Below, piece after piece: positions 10,691 to 24,918 of a stretch of 52,751 nt of DNA. The DNA comes from Dipetalonema caudispina (taxonomy: Eukaryota > Nematoda > Chromadorea > Rhabditida > Onchocercidae). The notes under the pieces were generated by a model. That model did not search any database. It was given only the letters and a program-made list of their open reading frames with translations, and was not told the DNA's origin. The DNA lies in assembly GCA_013365325.1 (NCBI GenBank), contig JABVXV010000391.1, positions 1 to 52,751 on the forward strand, written 5' to 3'. Both the position numbers and the translations under genes were made by a program. How positions within the stretch are numbered: position 1 is the first letter of the stretch; every line of letters starts with the position of its first letter.

Positions 10691-13600
10691 ATGCCGAAGA
10701 AAAAACGAAGAGGAAATGAATTCATTCAAGGTATATATATGTAATTTATATTTATATGAAATTGATACGTATAATACATTTTAATTGACTGTAAACATAA
10801 TACAATTCATAGTGAAATATTTAAAAGTATTTAGTTGCATAAATTGAATTCTCCAAATAAATAGAGATCTAAATAGAAAATACAAGGGCAATAAGATACT
10901 AAACTATAGTTAAGCCTGAAATTTCCCCTTTATTTTATATTGTAGGCAGTAAGTTGATTATGCGTTTATGATAATTTTTCTTTTGTTTATAAATTTACCA
11001 TGTTACAGAATTAGAAAAGCAACTCCATAAATCAGCGAAGCAAAAAGATGACCAGAAAGTATGCGATTTTTGTGTAGAACTTGGTGATGAGTATCGACAA
11101 CTTGGTGCTTTGCATGAAGCATTAAGTTATTATCGGAAGGGTGTGGAACTTGCTGAAAAATTAAAAATTTATGAAAATGCCGCTTTTGCTCATCGTGCCA
11201 TCGCAGAAATTCTCGTTGATCCGGGTATATTTCTACAAAATTTTTAATAATTTAAGCACAATTTTGATTAATGTTAGTAATTAAGATCGCGTTAGCTGAC
11301 CTATCTACCTCTCTTGTTCTTTATGGTTATATATTCCATTTCCAGATGACACGGCCACCGCACACTGGATACTCCTTACATCAATTTTTTCTTTTTACCT
11401 GTTTGCATTACACCATTATTGTTGTTTGATGTACGATTCCACTTAATAGCAAAAGGTGGTTATTGATAGTTTTCAGAAAAAAGTTAGAAGCTACAATGTA
11501 ATTATGGCCATTGTACCGATTGAAGACTTGAAAGTGGTATTTTTATCTGTCAGCTATCTTACATGAAATTTTTTGTATTTCAGGTATTCAAGAAAACACC
11601 AAGGCCTTAGAGCATGGGAAGAAATACTTGGAAGCAGCGAGTAAATCTGAAAAAGTCCATTTTATTCAACTTGCATGTCATGTGCTGGGCTGGCTTCATT
11701 TACAAATCTATCTGAATTCGAATGCAAAACAGGAATCATTATTAGAAAAAGTGATGTTTTTTGCTCCATTCTAAATATATTTAGGAAGAATTGTTATCTG
11801 AATTTTAAAATTCCATCCGAATTGTATCAGAAATCCAAATGTAATTTGATGCTAATCAGTATGATTTTAGGCTAAACAGTGGTGCGAAAAAAGTCTTGCT
11901 TATTTATCAAAGCATTCCTTAGATATTGATTGCGATAAAGAGTAAGGATTTGTCTCTTTTTTAATCAATTTAAGTTTATTAAGTTATACTATTATTAACA
12001 GATACACTTCGACTCACCCAGGATCAGACAGTCATTCTTATAATGATTCGATTTCTGCGAAGCTAACTATTTGTCGGTTTTATGTGGAATATGATCACAT
12101 CTTAACTGACATTATGTGACTAACGAATTCGATAGTCTCATAAACTTTTGTCAATATGATGAGACATTATCTTCGAATACTCAAAGTTGGAACTTAGGAC
12201 GGTGGCTCGACTTGCTTCGGCATTTCCAGAGGCATTTGCTAAAGTTATATCACGATGACACATTCAGATCAGATTCTGTCGGAAATCAGTTGTTATGTAT
12301 AATTTCGGTGAATTACGCAAAACCATTAATTTATCCAAAAAACTAATAAGGCCTTACAACAGTTTATTGATGCTTCAATATTTTTTCTTCTTGACGTTAT
12401 GTCTTAGATTTCATTATATGAAGTTGAGCTAAGGATTACTTTGTCTACTTTAGTGCGGTACGGATGGGGCAAGATTCGAGGTCAAGGAAAGCTCGATTAC
12501 AACAAGTGCTCTCTCAAATATGTGATAAGATGAAATTGCAGAGTTTATCATTGCGTTATCACAATGCAGCAATGGCCTATGCAACGTATGTTATGTTAAA
12601 ATCTTTACTCATTTTTGGATTTTACTAAATTTATTTAAAGTTATTTTATATAACTACGAATTAATTTCTGGATAAATTGGGATTGCCGACTACTCGTGGC
12701 CTGCATACCTCTGCAGTTAGCCATTATGCATAGTTTCAGGCAAAACTAACGTATGGTTATTATACAGTAGTTGAAAATAGAGATTCTCAGTTTTCCAGTT
12801 ACTTGTTCATTCGATTGTCTTTCTAGATCACTTCTATTAATTTAATAATTCCTCTACTTCTGGATAAATATTACAAGAATATCATTCTGTTATTGCTGTC
12901 ATACGGAATCAGGTTTCTAGTTGCATGGTGTGTCATAGTGCAGACTTACAAAGCGGACGAAATCTTTTGCAGGCGTGCTGGTGATCACGATTTGCAGTAC
13001 CGTTGTTTACTTTCAAAGATGAATTTTTCTGGTGATCAGCGTTTGAAAACAGCTATTGAGCTGGTTCATGTAGCTGCTAATTTAGATCAGCAAGCATCTT
13101 GTGAAGCGAAATTCATCTTAGCTCAGGTATAAACCTTCCCAGTTTAAATGCAAGTTTGATTTGATCTTCTCAAAATTCAAAAAGCCCTTTTTTGATATGT
13201 TAATGTTATTAATTTTGAAGGAGAAAATTAGAGTGAAGGATTTTGTTGGTGCAAAATGGGATCTCATTTCAATGTTAGCTTCCAAAGGACATGAAAAATT
13301 AGATGCTGAAGAGCAAAGATTTTTCTATCAAATATTGATAACAGGTGAATATTTCGTTTCACTAATAGAAAGTTGAAGCTTGAGAATGGCGTTTTACTGG
13401 TAAATTTTCTTTTAGAATTTATAGCTCTGTCATTCATTTTAATAACTCCCACTACGTGAATCTGTCCTCGTTATCACACACTCCTAATAAAACTTTCGAT
13501 CTCCCATCCTACCTGATATTTTATTTAGATTAATGAATTTTAGATTTGTTGTCATCTCGGTCTCACTTCCTTTGAGTTATTTTTCATGTAGATGAGAGAC

Positions 13601-16600
13601 TAATATGCAAAAAAAGAGATGAACAACTAGTTCTAGATAAAAATATCTAGGTTCAAATTTTATCATTCTATCGCTCAGATTCTGTTTTATATCCTGGCAG
13701 CAACACGAAATTTCTCTGTACATCTTATTTGAATGCCGACACTTAAATTCAGCTTGTTAGGAATGCGGAATATCTTAAGAATAGTGTTTTGGTTTGTTTC
13801 ATCAGCGGGAAGTTATGACATTGTGGAGTGTCATCATGGATTGCATTGTTTGATGTAAAGAGTTTTCAAATAGTTTGGGAAGAACTTCATACACTGCAAA
13901 TTTCACTCTCTCTTTTACCGTACACATTTCCGTCCCCCTTTTCTTTCGATTTTATTACTTTATCATTTTAGCCTACAAAACGATTGAACGACTAAGAGTG
14001 CTGCCAAATGCTAATGAACATCTTAAGATGAAGATCAATGAGAAAGTTGCAGATAGCTTGTATGAGGTATATTGTTCAATACTTTTTTCTTCTTTACTAT
14101 TGCTAAAACTACATTCATTTATGAAATTTTCTGAATTAGAAAAAAATGATTTCGGTTTTGAAAGAACTACTGTTTGCAGGCAGGATTTTGTGAAATATCG
14201 CTCGAGTATTACAAACAGATGTTATCTTATGCTTGTGAAACGGAAGATAAAATTAAAGCTTTGGTATCTGTAGCAGAAACAGCCAAGGAGTTAGATCGTT
14301 ACCAAGAGGCGTTTAATTGTTTTGTTGAAGTTGAAAATCTTGAAAACACTTTGAATATATGCGATACGAAGGTATGCACTCTGATTTAAGTTTGTTTAAA
14401 TTTAGTATGGGATTTGAAATAATGTTGGCGATTTTCATTCACTTACTTTTGACGAACAAAACAGATGTTTTGTTACTTATAATTCCCTATTCTACATTGT
14501 TTGCTTTGACACTTCTAGTTTTGTTATCGGATATACCAAGAAGTTAAACTGAGGCCGTGTCCTAATATGTAGTAAATCTTTTTACAAAGAATTTTTACGC
14601 GGTTAAGAGTGGTAAATAGGATAAATAGCCTGTAAGGATTACATGAAGTTTTCGAAAAGCAAGCAGGGAAGGAATAGAGTACGTTAGCACTTTCGGTAGC
14701 AGCTAACCTCAAAATTCAAATTTTAGTCAGATCTTTACTCTTTCAAGATTAATCAGAATTATATTACATTTAGAAAGCGGATACAAGTCTTTGTATTGCT
14801 AGTGTTGCTGCTAATATTGATTCTTTCACAGTGAAGGAAGTTCTGGAATATTTCCGGAAATCCGAGTGCCTTGCTACTAACAGCCATCAGAAGGTAATTA
14901 TTTTCATTTATTATCTAATAGACATACTTTAGAAGTTCAGTTAGCTATTTTATGCTTTGATTTTATTTAAATTCAATAGAAATAGAGTATCACATATTTG
15001 TTTAGTAGTAAAAATTCAAGTAATCGACACATGCCGTATGTCAAAATATTAAGCGAAAAACAGTTAGGATTGAAAGTAAGCTGATTATTAAGCATCAAAT
15101 AATTTAATTTTTTAGAAAACTTTGTATGAAAACATGCTAGCGTATATGAACGAAAATGATGTAGACAAGGATTTGCGTGTAGAAATTGAGGCGAAACTTG
15201 AAAATCTTGGTAATGATGCAGAAGATGATGATGGAAAATCGGAAATTGATGAAGGAAAAGACGAAAACTTTGTCGACGAATGGGACGACTTTAGTGATAC
15301 ACAAATTTTGGCCCGTTGTCAGGGTAAGTATATATGTCCCCTGACGCTATTCAGACAAGTAGATCTCATTTTCGACATTCTGCAGTTTGTCTGAACAAAA
15401 ATTGATGGATATATGAGTTTCGAGTAAATAATTATGCCACGTATTATGTGTCACAGGTATGTTACATAAGGACAGTGCATAATTGTTGCTTTAGTTGCAG
15501 TACCTAAAAACTTTGCCGGTTGTGATTGCAGTCGTGGAGTAAAGTAAAACCAATTGTTCATATTTTTCTGTCTCAGTAGTATTTCTGCAGTCTTGCAAAG
15601 TTTACGCTGTGCTGACGTGTTAGATATCACAACCGCATTATATATAACGCTTGTGCTATGATTAATATTTGTGTTATGCAAGACGGGTTAAATTATGTTT
15701 GAAGAATGTTTTTGTTTTTCTTTAAATTTTTGTGCCCCTTCAAATTTTAGAAGAAGCGAACCGTCATAGTATGGAAGAGCGCATTCGATGCGAGAAAGAT
15801 AAGAAAATCAATTTGTATGGTGAAACACGGTTGCATGAAGCTGCTCGCGGTAGTGATACCCAGTATTTGGAAATGCTTATCGAAATGGTTTCCTATAATT
15901 ATTTTTCCCTTTCTCTAAAAGCACTTTTTTTTTTTCAATTCACTGATAATCGGATTTAACAGTGTTAAGTAGATTCTTTTAATTAGTAATGAGATACAGT
16001 TTTAATGGCTCCTCTGTTGAGGTTTCTCAATGTTTGTTTGCATCTGATTATTTTATCCATTTTTTGTAACAGTCGTGGTGTTCTGAAGTTTTTCTGGGAA
16101 TTCTTTTGTCCGTTACAATCAACTGAAACATTTTCAGTTACTGTGCTTCTAAAGGACATCCATTTTCTTTTTTTTTTTTTTTTTTTTTTTAAATTCTCTT
16201 ATGTTTTGTTTTATGTGAGTTGAAGTTTTTCAGGGATATAATGTAAATGCTCGCGATGAAGGTGGCTGGACACCATTACATGAAGCTGTTGGAGCATTAA
16301 AATTCGAAAATGTTCGAATTTTGGCGCAACTTGGTGCAAATCTCAATTTGCGGTCAAACGAAGGAACTTTGTCAGCTGATGGCGAACGAACAGTATGTTT
16401 TATTTCTAGTCGATTCCAATTTTTTCGCATAAGCTACTGATTCTTTTGATGATTCGTTTTTACGGTAGAAATTGAAAATAAACTTTCCAGGATAGCGGTG
16501 GTCTAACTCCATTAATGGAAGCATGTGATCGAGGTGCCACAACAATCGTTGATTTATTATTGAAGTTTGGAGCAAATGTTACTATCAAAAATCGCGATGA

Positions 16601-19600
16601 CTGGACTGCGCTTGATTTTTTTCGAAACGCAATTAAAATGGGGATGGTTGAAGATGATGTGATGGAAGAAGCGAAACGACTTGTATCAATAATGGAAATG
16701 AGACTAAAGGAAGGTTCCTTAATTTATTTTTAATATTTATGTGTTTCTATTACAGGGTAAGGGCGGTTTATTTCCCTGAATTCTTCAACGGTAAATGTTT
16801 AACGTCGAGATCTGTTACTTAACTTTTAAATTGTAAAATAAACTGCGTAAGCAGATTTCTGATTTCAAATTAGTATCACATTCATAAAATTATCCCAAAA
16901 TATATCCATTGGTCTATAAATATTTGGACGGAAAACTGATTAATGTCAGAAGCGTTTATTGACTTTACAGACTTATGTTAATTAAATTGCTCAAAACAGT
17001 TTTGCTTGTCCGACGGTCATCTTTTTAAATTGTTTTTTGCATCAATTTCCTTGAATCTGTCTTTGGTGTGCAGTTTCTTATTCTTAACTTTTTATACTAA
17101 CATATCTTTGATAATGCTGAATTTGAAGTTTATAATTGTTTCAGCAAACATAGCAGTAAATGCTGAACCACCACCGAAAAAGCTCAAGTTCAGTGATAAA
17201 ATAAAACCAAAAATACATTTGAATACCACTTCTGGAAAAATCCTTGATCCAAATGTGTCGAATTTGCATGAATATCGGAAAACGATGAGTGTTGTCGGAC
17301 GTGGAACAACGCATGATCGAATAAATGTTCTGTTGGATGGATTAGATACTGATGATACTTGGTTTGACGGGGTTATTTTTGTTCATTGTTTTTACTGTTC
17401 TGGGGTGTCGTGATAGAGGTTCCGTTTAGAATCGGTATAGGTTGATTTTAAGTCATAGCTCTGTAACTTTTCAATATTATCATGTGCTAATAGTTCGTCT
17501 ATATTATTATTTACCTGATCAATGTGCGGCATGAACATAATTCATTCCCTCATTTTTCTCGAAATGTGAAGTATCATCCGAAGTACCAAATTATAGGGTG
17601 GAGAGAATGAAATGCGGCGTAAAAGAAATTTGTCGCCAATATTGGATGATGCACTTATCGGCAATGATGATTTCACTGGATTACCTTCTACTCATCAAGC
17701 TTCATCTTCGTTTTCAACCAATTCTTTGTCTTCATTATTAAATAAGCAGAGAACTGCGGAAATTGAAAGTGGTCTGTTTCTCTTTTTTTTCTTTTTAACT
17801 CTATATATTATTTGTTTTTGTGTAATAACTAGGAGAGAATATATGCAAAATTTAGGAATTTTGGAATTCATATTTAGGAGATTTGGGATTATGAGTTCAT
17901 TTAATTGAACATAAAAATTTAAATAATTATAGAGGAGATTCTGCAGCTTTCATTTTCAAAATTCTAAATCTTCACTGAAATCTATATTACTTGAAAACGA
18001 AATCGGTTTCAGCAGAAAAGACCACTCGGGTGAAGCAAAGTTTTTCGGAGCATTTTTGTGACGAATTACCATGCAATTCTGGTGCATTATCGGAACAATT
18101 TACTGTTTCGGAATCTAGACAAGGCAAAAGAAACCAGTTAAGTGCAAAGAGGTTGGCGTTTTTTTCTAAAGAATTTCTCAGAATGTTTAGAATGTGTAAC
18201 CATTTCTGCACAGCACAGTTTCGCTGGAATCATACTACTAAATCTTCATATTAGTTAATTTTGCTTAATGTTCCAAATTGATTGTTTTCCATTAAGCTAC
18301 GGTTGAAATAAAATTCATTTTTAGAGATATTGGCGATGATTCAGATGACGATATAGTGATCTCACGTCCAGCGGCACGAAGCACGCGAAGTGGAAGCATT
18401 TCAAATGCTGAATCACAATCTTCCAAACGTTACAGTACAGGAAACTCAGCTGTTGCTAGCAGTCTACGAGAGTGCAGAATGCCTTCATCTTCATTATCAT
18501 CATCTGCGCCATCAAGTGTTAAAGATCAAATTTTTATCAAAATTGTCATGGCTAAAGATGATGGCACACATCTGAAGACTAAAGGGATGCCATTTGCAAG
18601 GTTTTTAATAGTTTTTATTACGAAATCCTACTATTTTTGCTGCCGAAACTTTCTGGTTTATCATCGTACTAGCTACTATGACATACGACACTTTTTTTAA
18701 TGGACGGGAATTAATTGTGTTTATAAATGAAACCTTATTTATGAATATGTTAACTTCTGTCATCTTTCTACTAGAAGGCAAATGTTTTTTGTGTTAGTGG
18801 AACTTATCATTTTCCGGAATTTTAATTTCAGTTCCTGCTTCATAGGCGATATCCGGAAACGTTGTAAAGAAGAACTGAAAGGTGATGTGGAATATACATC
18901 AATGACAATATGCCACGATGATTGCGAACTGTCGGATGATACGCCAATTCAGTTAGTGCTAGCAGATGAGAAAATACTGAAATGTATCATAAGTGGTTGG
19001 GCAAAACCGTCCGCTGCTCAAATTTATGCAAAACGAACGAGAAGTAATTATATTTTTTTAAAAAGATTGCTTAAAAGCAGTATTCCTCAATGATCATGTC
19101 TTAGTCATTACGGTAGCATTCTAAGCAAGTCTATTTAGGATAGAAGGAAATTCCTTCGAAGAAGATTGAGGATCTAGTATTTTCCAATGTTTTACGTCAA
19201 AGCATTTTACTTAATTTATGTTGCTGGATTCAACCTTATTTTGGACATACTTGTAAACAAGTTTGCGTCGCGTACAGTAACGCGTCACTTTATAGGATTA
19301 ATGGCAAATGTGTTACATGCTTTTGCGGAAAGTACGAGTGGTTCATTGGATTTGCGTGAAATGAATATTGGCCAAGATGATGCCGTCTGTGCAGCTATTG
19401 AAGTTTTGCAGCCAAATCTACTAGAACTTTATCTGGATGGCAATTCACTGCCAACTTCATTTATTGATTTAATTTCAAAAATACTTCGACATCTCACATT
19501 ATTGAACTTATCTTGTTGTTCATTGAAAAGGTATGTTTAGCCTTGCTAAGATTTATTCTTTAATAAATTTGATTTATGAATAAGTTATTGATCAATTCTC

Positions 19601-22154
19601 TTGAAAGTCAAGAATTATCAGTGCACCATAGTGTGCTTTCAAATCCTTGGGAAATCCATCTTTCTTGTTATTTGCTATAGAGTAGGCTGTACAATGTAAG
19701 CTCCATCACTTTTAAGTTTTTCAAATTGTTATGATACTTTACTAGTTGATTTCTTCTTGAGCTAAATGAATTTCGCAGTCTTTCTGAAATTTCTGGATAA
19801 ATCAGTCTGGTGATGAACTGGGAAGAATTGATTACTTTTCCTTCCATTTGGTGAGTTGTTTTTTTAAATTTATTTTTATGAACTGTTGTAAAACGTTAAA
19901 TTTTTCAGTAACTTTCTCCGACAATTGATTGGTGATTATTCTGTTTGTGATGTACTGACTAAACTGGATTTGAGTTATAATAATCTCAATGGTAATGGTT
20001 CCGATCATCTGGTTACTTTCATTGGCTTGTGCCCGAATCTTATAGATCTTAAACTTGCCTCTTGTAACATAAACCGAAACGTTACATATTCTTTAATACG
20101 ACAAATTAAAAGTAAGCTTTAAATATTTAAAAGCTTAGAAATCTTGTTGTTTACAAAAAATATCTCAAATATATCCACTTTTTACTTTACATTGTTTCGT
20201 TCTATCCATTTTGCTTCCACTTTATGCTTCATTTTATTAGTTACCTTTGCATTTGCAATTTTTCATACCTGATCTGTGTGTACATGCTTCATATTCAGAG
20301 GTCTGCATATGAAAAAAGTGAAATGTTTTAAAAAAGGTTAAATATACTAATGATTACGTTTCTTCTTATTTTGGTCAGTATAATTTATTCTAATTCATTG
20401 TAATTTAAGGTTGACTGATAGCAGTATTATCATTTTGCTACACTTTTTGTAACAAGCCTTTTTTCAGAAATAATTTCATTGGAAGTGCTGGATTTAAGTT
20501 TCAACTCAGAAATCAATTCGGACCACGCTTCAGAAATAATTCAAGCTTGTAAGAGCTTAAAATATTTAGATCTATCATGTACGGCAGTATCTAAAATGGA
20601 TAATATGGTAAGGAGAAAAAATTGAAGCTTTTCATTTTTGTTTTTACTTTTCTTCTTTCATCACTGGTATTTGGTCTGTGTGCTTTTCGATTCCGTTATC
20701 ACTTTTCAGTTGTTAATGCTAATATTCTAATTCAATTTAGTTTAGTAGCATACTTTTGCAAGTCGTGATATTACGGGCATATTCATTTAATTTAGTGAAT
20801 TAGATAATTTTTGCTGAAACTTCGGTTTTTTTAACTAATTGCTCTTTGCTAATTAATTTACCCATCCTCGGGGATGAATTTTATCAAGACATTTTATATA
20901 TTTTATTATTTTTATTTAGTTACTTTCTTACTGATTACTTCGTCGTTGGGAATAAATGTATCCTCAACGAGAGGTGAAATACTGCTTCCTCAAAGTATCA
21001 TTTGTTGACATACATAAATCTCATTGATTGAAATATCAAATAAAGCATTACATTTTAAATATATTGGTCCTGATCAGTAAGTGGTAGACGCTACAGTTTC
21101 GAATTTATTATCAGGAATATCTGATCATTCATTACAGCGTATCAGCTAAGATAACTATTTTAGACACTGTTGTACTCATAGAATCTGACTAACTCATTTC
21201 TTCTGTGATCATTCACATTTTTGCATTTTAAAGAATCAGTCGGTCAAGTTTGCATCATAAGTTAAATGAATCAATTTTTTAAAATGGGTAAAACATTAAC
21301 GACTTCATAAAATTTTATCGATTGTTCTTCAATTTCAGCCAGAGGTAGAAGGGAAATTAGAAATATTGAAATTATCCCTCAATAGCTTGCATAATCCGTA
21401 TTACATAATGCAATGGTGCTTTACATATTGTCCAAATATGCTATTTCTGGATTTGTCTGCAACAACAGCCGTTTCTTCGATCGTTGAAGTTTGTCTGAAG
21501 ATCAAAGCTGATAAGGTATCTTCAGTTTTCTTTTTTAAAATAATTACTTGTTGAAAATAATAGATATTTGTGGATTCTTTAAACTATTGCATGCCTATGA
21601 CACACTCAAAAATGCTTCAAATTTTGCTAACAGTAATATTAATTTCGTTGGGAAATATGTTTTATGAATACGTTATATTGTAAGCAGCTTTATCAATTTT
21701 TAAAATTCTTTATCAATTTTTAAAAATTCCTTATCAATTTCTAGTTGTGTTAATAGTTAATGTTTCAAAGTTTGTTATGTTTGTACTCTCTTCGTCGGTT
21801 GAAACTGACGAGGAGAGTAAGCACTAGAGTAAATTGAAATACTTAGGGATTCGGTTTAGTTGAAAAGATTACACTTCAAGAGAACCTAGTCGGAAAAGTA
21901 AACGGAAAGCATGTGGTAATTTATTTTGTTAGAATCAGCCTTTTAAATTTAAATCAAATGTTCTGTTTCAGTTGCCTTTCACAACAGTTTTGTTGGCTGA
22001 TTGCAGTTTGCTCGAATCGAACCCAGAAGAAGTAGTTGATGTACTTAAAACAACTTTAATTACAAACAGTACTGTAAAATTTCAATTCAGCAGTATGTTT
22101 CGTCGGAAAGTTGAAGAGTTGCTACCAGATTCATACAAATTTTGTTTGAAATGA
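10691..22154 (+). CDS. TONSL: TONSL (Tonsoku-like) replication-repair scaffold, complete, 24 exons
   Basis: TONSL reads newly made histone H4 and, with MMS22L, aids recombination at stalled forks. Exons: 10691-10730, 11009-11224, 11584-11750, 11871-11941, 12454-12585, 12973-13126, 13221-13344, 13972-14066, 14180-14371, 14774-14893, 15116-15323, 15751-15887, 16234-16392, 16491-16713, 17145-17371, 17597-17771, 18013-18151, 18325-18600, 18832-19043, 19278-19530, 19909-20111, 20468-20607, 21339-21515, 21972-22154. All GT-AG junctions keep frame, giving 1340 aa (human 1378). Domains: TPR array (about 15-440), acidic linker (about 465-500), ankyrin repeats (about 525-650, GETRLHEAARG, GGWTPLHEAV, GLTPLMEACDRG), Ser-rich linker, ubiquitin-like fold (exons 18-19), then LRRs (LTKLDLSYNNLNG, LEVLDLSFNSE) and an MFRRK end matching the vertebrate FRR C-terminus. 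The architecture is diagnostic; individual boundaries of exons 16, 19 and 20 are less certain. Confidence 0.9.
21784..21819. repeat. Hairpin-forming inverted repeat in TONSL intron 23
   Basis: TACTCTCTTCGTCGGTT (21784-21800) and AACTGACGAGGAGAGTA (21803-21819) pair over 17 positions as RNA, with two G-U wobbles and a 2-base centre. Weaker pairing (TTTCAA with TTGAAA) continues outside. Confidence 0.8.
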
Positions 22155-22184
22155 TCTCATTGTATGTTATGAATATTATTCCTG

Positions 22185-22190
22185 AATAAA
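22185..22190 (+). terminator. TONSL: AATAAA polyadenylation signal of TONSL
   Basis: AATAAA 30 bases after the TONSL stop. The next gene's probable leader acceptor (CTTTCAG, ending 22437) follows 247 bases later. Confidence 0.65.
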
Positions 22191-22483
22191 CGTTATATTT
22201 CGAAATTGTTAAGTTTGGCTGAAAGCTTTTTTGTTTTGCTGCATCAATACCTTTTACAAACTTTGCTTAAGTTAAATGAAGCAATCATTAATTTTATCTC
22301 CATTGTCTCTAAGATCAGATTGCTGTTCGGATCTGTGCCATTTCGCTTATCTGACCTGTTCATAAACAACGGCGTAGGTTATCGTTGACGATACGTTTAG
22401 TTCTCTCCGACGGATGTGCATAGAATGTTACTTTCAGAAAAGTTGTGTATCATCTCAGATGATGAGTTTGTGAAAGTGATTAA

Positions 22484-24044
22484 ATGGCCGAAATTCATCT
22501 CCCGGGTGATATCGTTTCCTTGGCTGTTCCTGGTGAAAAACGAACAGAAGTTGGTTTTTGCAAAAGTTTTAACTTTTCAATGTGTGAATTTACATTTCTA
22601 TTGCATGTTATATTATATGATAAACATGTTTCATGTTTTATTTACTTTACCTACATGTCCTGATTGGTTCTTATTACTGAAACAAATACATTTTAGATAA
22701 TTGGTTGTGGTCTGGAACGAGTAATCAGTGATCCTGATCAGCTGTTAGTCGTACAACCGGGAGTACGACGTATATCACATGGTAAACAATGGATGGCAGT
22801 TCATTCACGAAGGTCTGTCTCACCAAATTTGAACAGTAGATCAGTTTCATTTTTCATATGACATAATTTTGGAATTGATTTGAACAGAAATTGAGTTAAG
22901 TTTGAAAGAGATGAAATGAACGGAAACGAAAATTAATTATTTGAAGGACGGATTGTTTTTCAGATATGTTCCACAAAAGGGTGATCGTGTAATTGGAATT
23001 GTTACTTCTACACATGGCGAAACATTTAAAATTGATATCGGTGCTGCTGACATCGCTTTTATCAGTTTTCTCTCTTTTGAAGGTTTAACTTCACACTTGG
23101 CTTCACTATATTTACACTTTATTGTATTCAACACGAGAGTTTTTACGTAAATTTTATATTTTTTGGTTATATGTGAAATTGATTTTAGAAGAAATTTGTA
23201 TACAGAGATGGATCAAATGAACCGATTGAATTGTGATTCATTTTAAAGTTATTAATATAGAAACACTATGATTGACTCACCATTAAATAAGCTCAGCGAT
23301 ATTAATGAGGACCTTTTCTAGAGAGCGTAGATAAGAGTTGCCATCTTCGGTTCTACAAATCTCATTGGTCTACTGTATGTGATGTGGCTTTTATTTCATT
23401 TTTTGTTTTTTAGGTGCAACAAGACGTAATCGTCCAAACCTGAAAGTTGGTGATTTGATTTATGCGTCTGTCACCAGCGCAACAAAGCATCTTGAACCAG
23501 AGGTACGTTCTAAGCTCTACAAATTATCTTTTTAATCGAGAAGAACGTGTTTATTCTGTTGGATATAACGTCTAGGTTAATAAGAATTTTTTAAAATAAC
23601 AAGCAGCAGGGAAAAGAGAAGTATTGGATTCTGCTGCGGACAGAAAAAAGATTTCATGGATTGCTAAGTTTCTGCTAAAAACTCAATAAATTCCAGCTTA
23701 CATGTGTTGATAGCGAAGGTCGAGCACGTGGTATGGGTTCACTACCATCCGGTGGATTCCTATTTAAAACAAGTCTAAATCTTGTACGTCGAATCCTTTC
23801 ACCGACTTCAAAGCTGTTATCGCTGATTGGTAAAGATATAAAATTTGAAATAACAAGTGGTATTAATGGACGAATTTGGATCAAAGGCATAAATGTCGTA
23901 GAAGTTATAGCCGTTTATCGGATAATTAAGGATTCGGAGTTTATTCCAGAGCCGGATATTCCAGCATTTGTGGAGAAAAAAATAAGTCGTTTATATGGCT
24001 TTCCAGTAGCTACTGATGATAATGATAATGACCGAAAGCCATAA
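22484..24044 (+). CDS. exos-3: Exosome complex component RRP40 (EXOSC3), complete, 5 exons
   Basis: A cap subunit of the RNA exosome carrying S1 and KH RNA-binding domains, acting in 3' processing and decay of RNA in nucleus and cytoplasm. Exons: 22484-22549, 22697-22812, 22964-23082, 23414-23502, 23697-24044; 245 aa (human 275). The N-terminus has the family PGD motif ([15 protein letters not shown]). The S1 domain includes [20 protein letters not shown] and [20 protein letters not shown]. The KH part includes the RRP40-type [20 protein letters not shown] and [11 protein letters not shown]. Exon 1 is short and its donor (GAA|GTTGGT) is weak, so the start is less sure than the rest, but it restores PGD in frame. 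An acceptor-like CTTTCAG ends at 22437. The gene begins 330 bases after the TONSL stop on the same strand, compatible with operon membership. Confidence 0.93.
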
Positions 24045-24918
24045 TGCTTCGCATCTAGGTATGTGTGTGTGTGTGTGTGCATGAGTGTCCGTGTGTGTAT
24101 TTGTGTGCGTGTGTATGTGTGTGTGCAGCTGTCAATACAGTTAACTTTAATTTCAACAATCATTTTTTAGACAAATACAAGAGTGGTTTATTATTTCATA
24201 ATGATATGAATTATCATACTATGACATATTTTTTTCTTATTTAGTGAGTTGTGGAGATCACTAACATTACTAAAATGGTAAACGACAAATTTAGATTGAT
24301 AAATGTGTTATTTGAATGCCTTTATTCCAGATGTTTTTGTTCAGTGGAATTTGTTAAATTAACTTTCTTGACTTTAATAATCAAGGTAGTTGATTGGAAT
24401 TCGCACATTCCGGGTTTATTGACCACATTATGCAATCAAGTTTCTTAATATTATATTTATTTTAAGCATTACACTCGAATTTAATTCTGATTTAATTTTT
24501 TATGGTTTAAAGCCATAATTTTCTTTACAATTTTTACTGGTTGCAAATAGTCTTTGTTGCTGTTTGCATTATATTATGAATGTATTCATTTATTAGTCAA
24601 GTTGTATTTGTCATTTAGAACATTTCACTTTGAATATTTTTCTAATTACTCATTGTTATCATAAAGACTTCTAATTATTGTTGTTTTGAGGAAGATAATG
24701 TAGTTCACAGTCCCATTTCTTACTTCTCGTAGCTCTTCAACACTTCAGGTTATTTCATTTTTATCCTTGGACGGGTGTTAATCGTTTTTTTTTTTTTTTT
24801 TTTTTTTTTTTGGTAGTTATTTTGGATATAGCTAACGAGAAGGCGAAATTCATAAGATTTGAATGCATTGCTTGATGGGTTCATTTCAGTTATTCAATCT
24901 TAAAAAAAAAATTACAAA
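24045..24918. other. Spacer between exos-3 and hsb-1
   Basis: Contains a GT microsatellite, an AT-rich 3' flank and a poly-T tract at about 24787-24811. A splice-acceptor-like TCATTTCAG ends at 24889, 29 bases before the hsb-1 start. No gene is seen. Confidence 0.6.
24061..24126. repeat. (GT)n microsatellite
   Basis: Interrupted GT dinucleotide tract starting 17 bases after the exos-3 stop codon, so probably in its 3' UTR. Confidence 0.85.

Noticed and set aside
12116..12346. 76-codon plus-strand frame inside TONSL intron 4
   Set aside because: The flanking TONSL exons (11941 and 12454) join in phase without it, and it adds no TPR-like pattern.
18842..18848. Alternative TONSL exon 19 acceptor (TTCATAG)
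   Set aside because: It is out of phase with the exon 18 donor; the upstream TTTCAG at 18826-18831 keeps frame.
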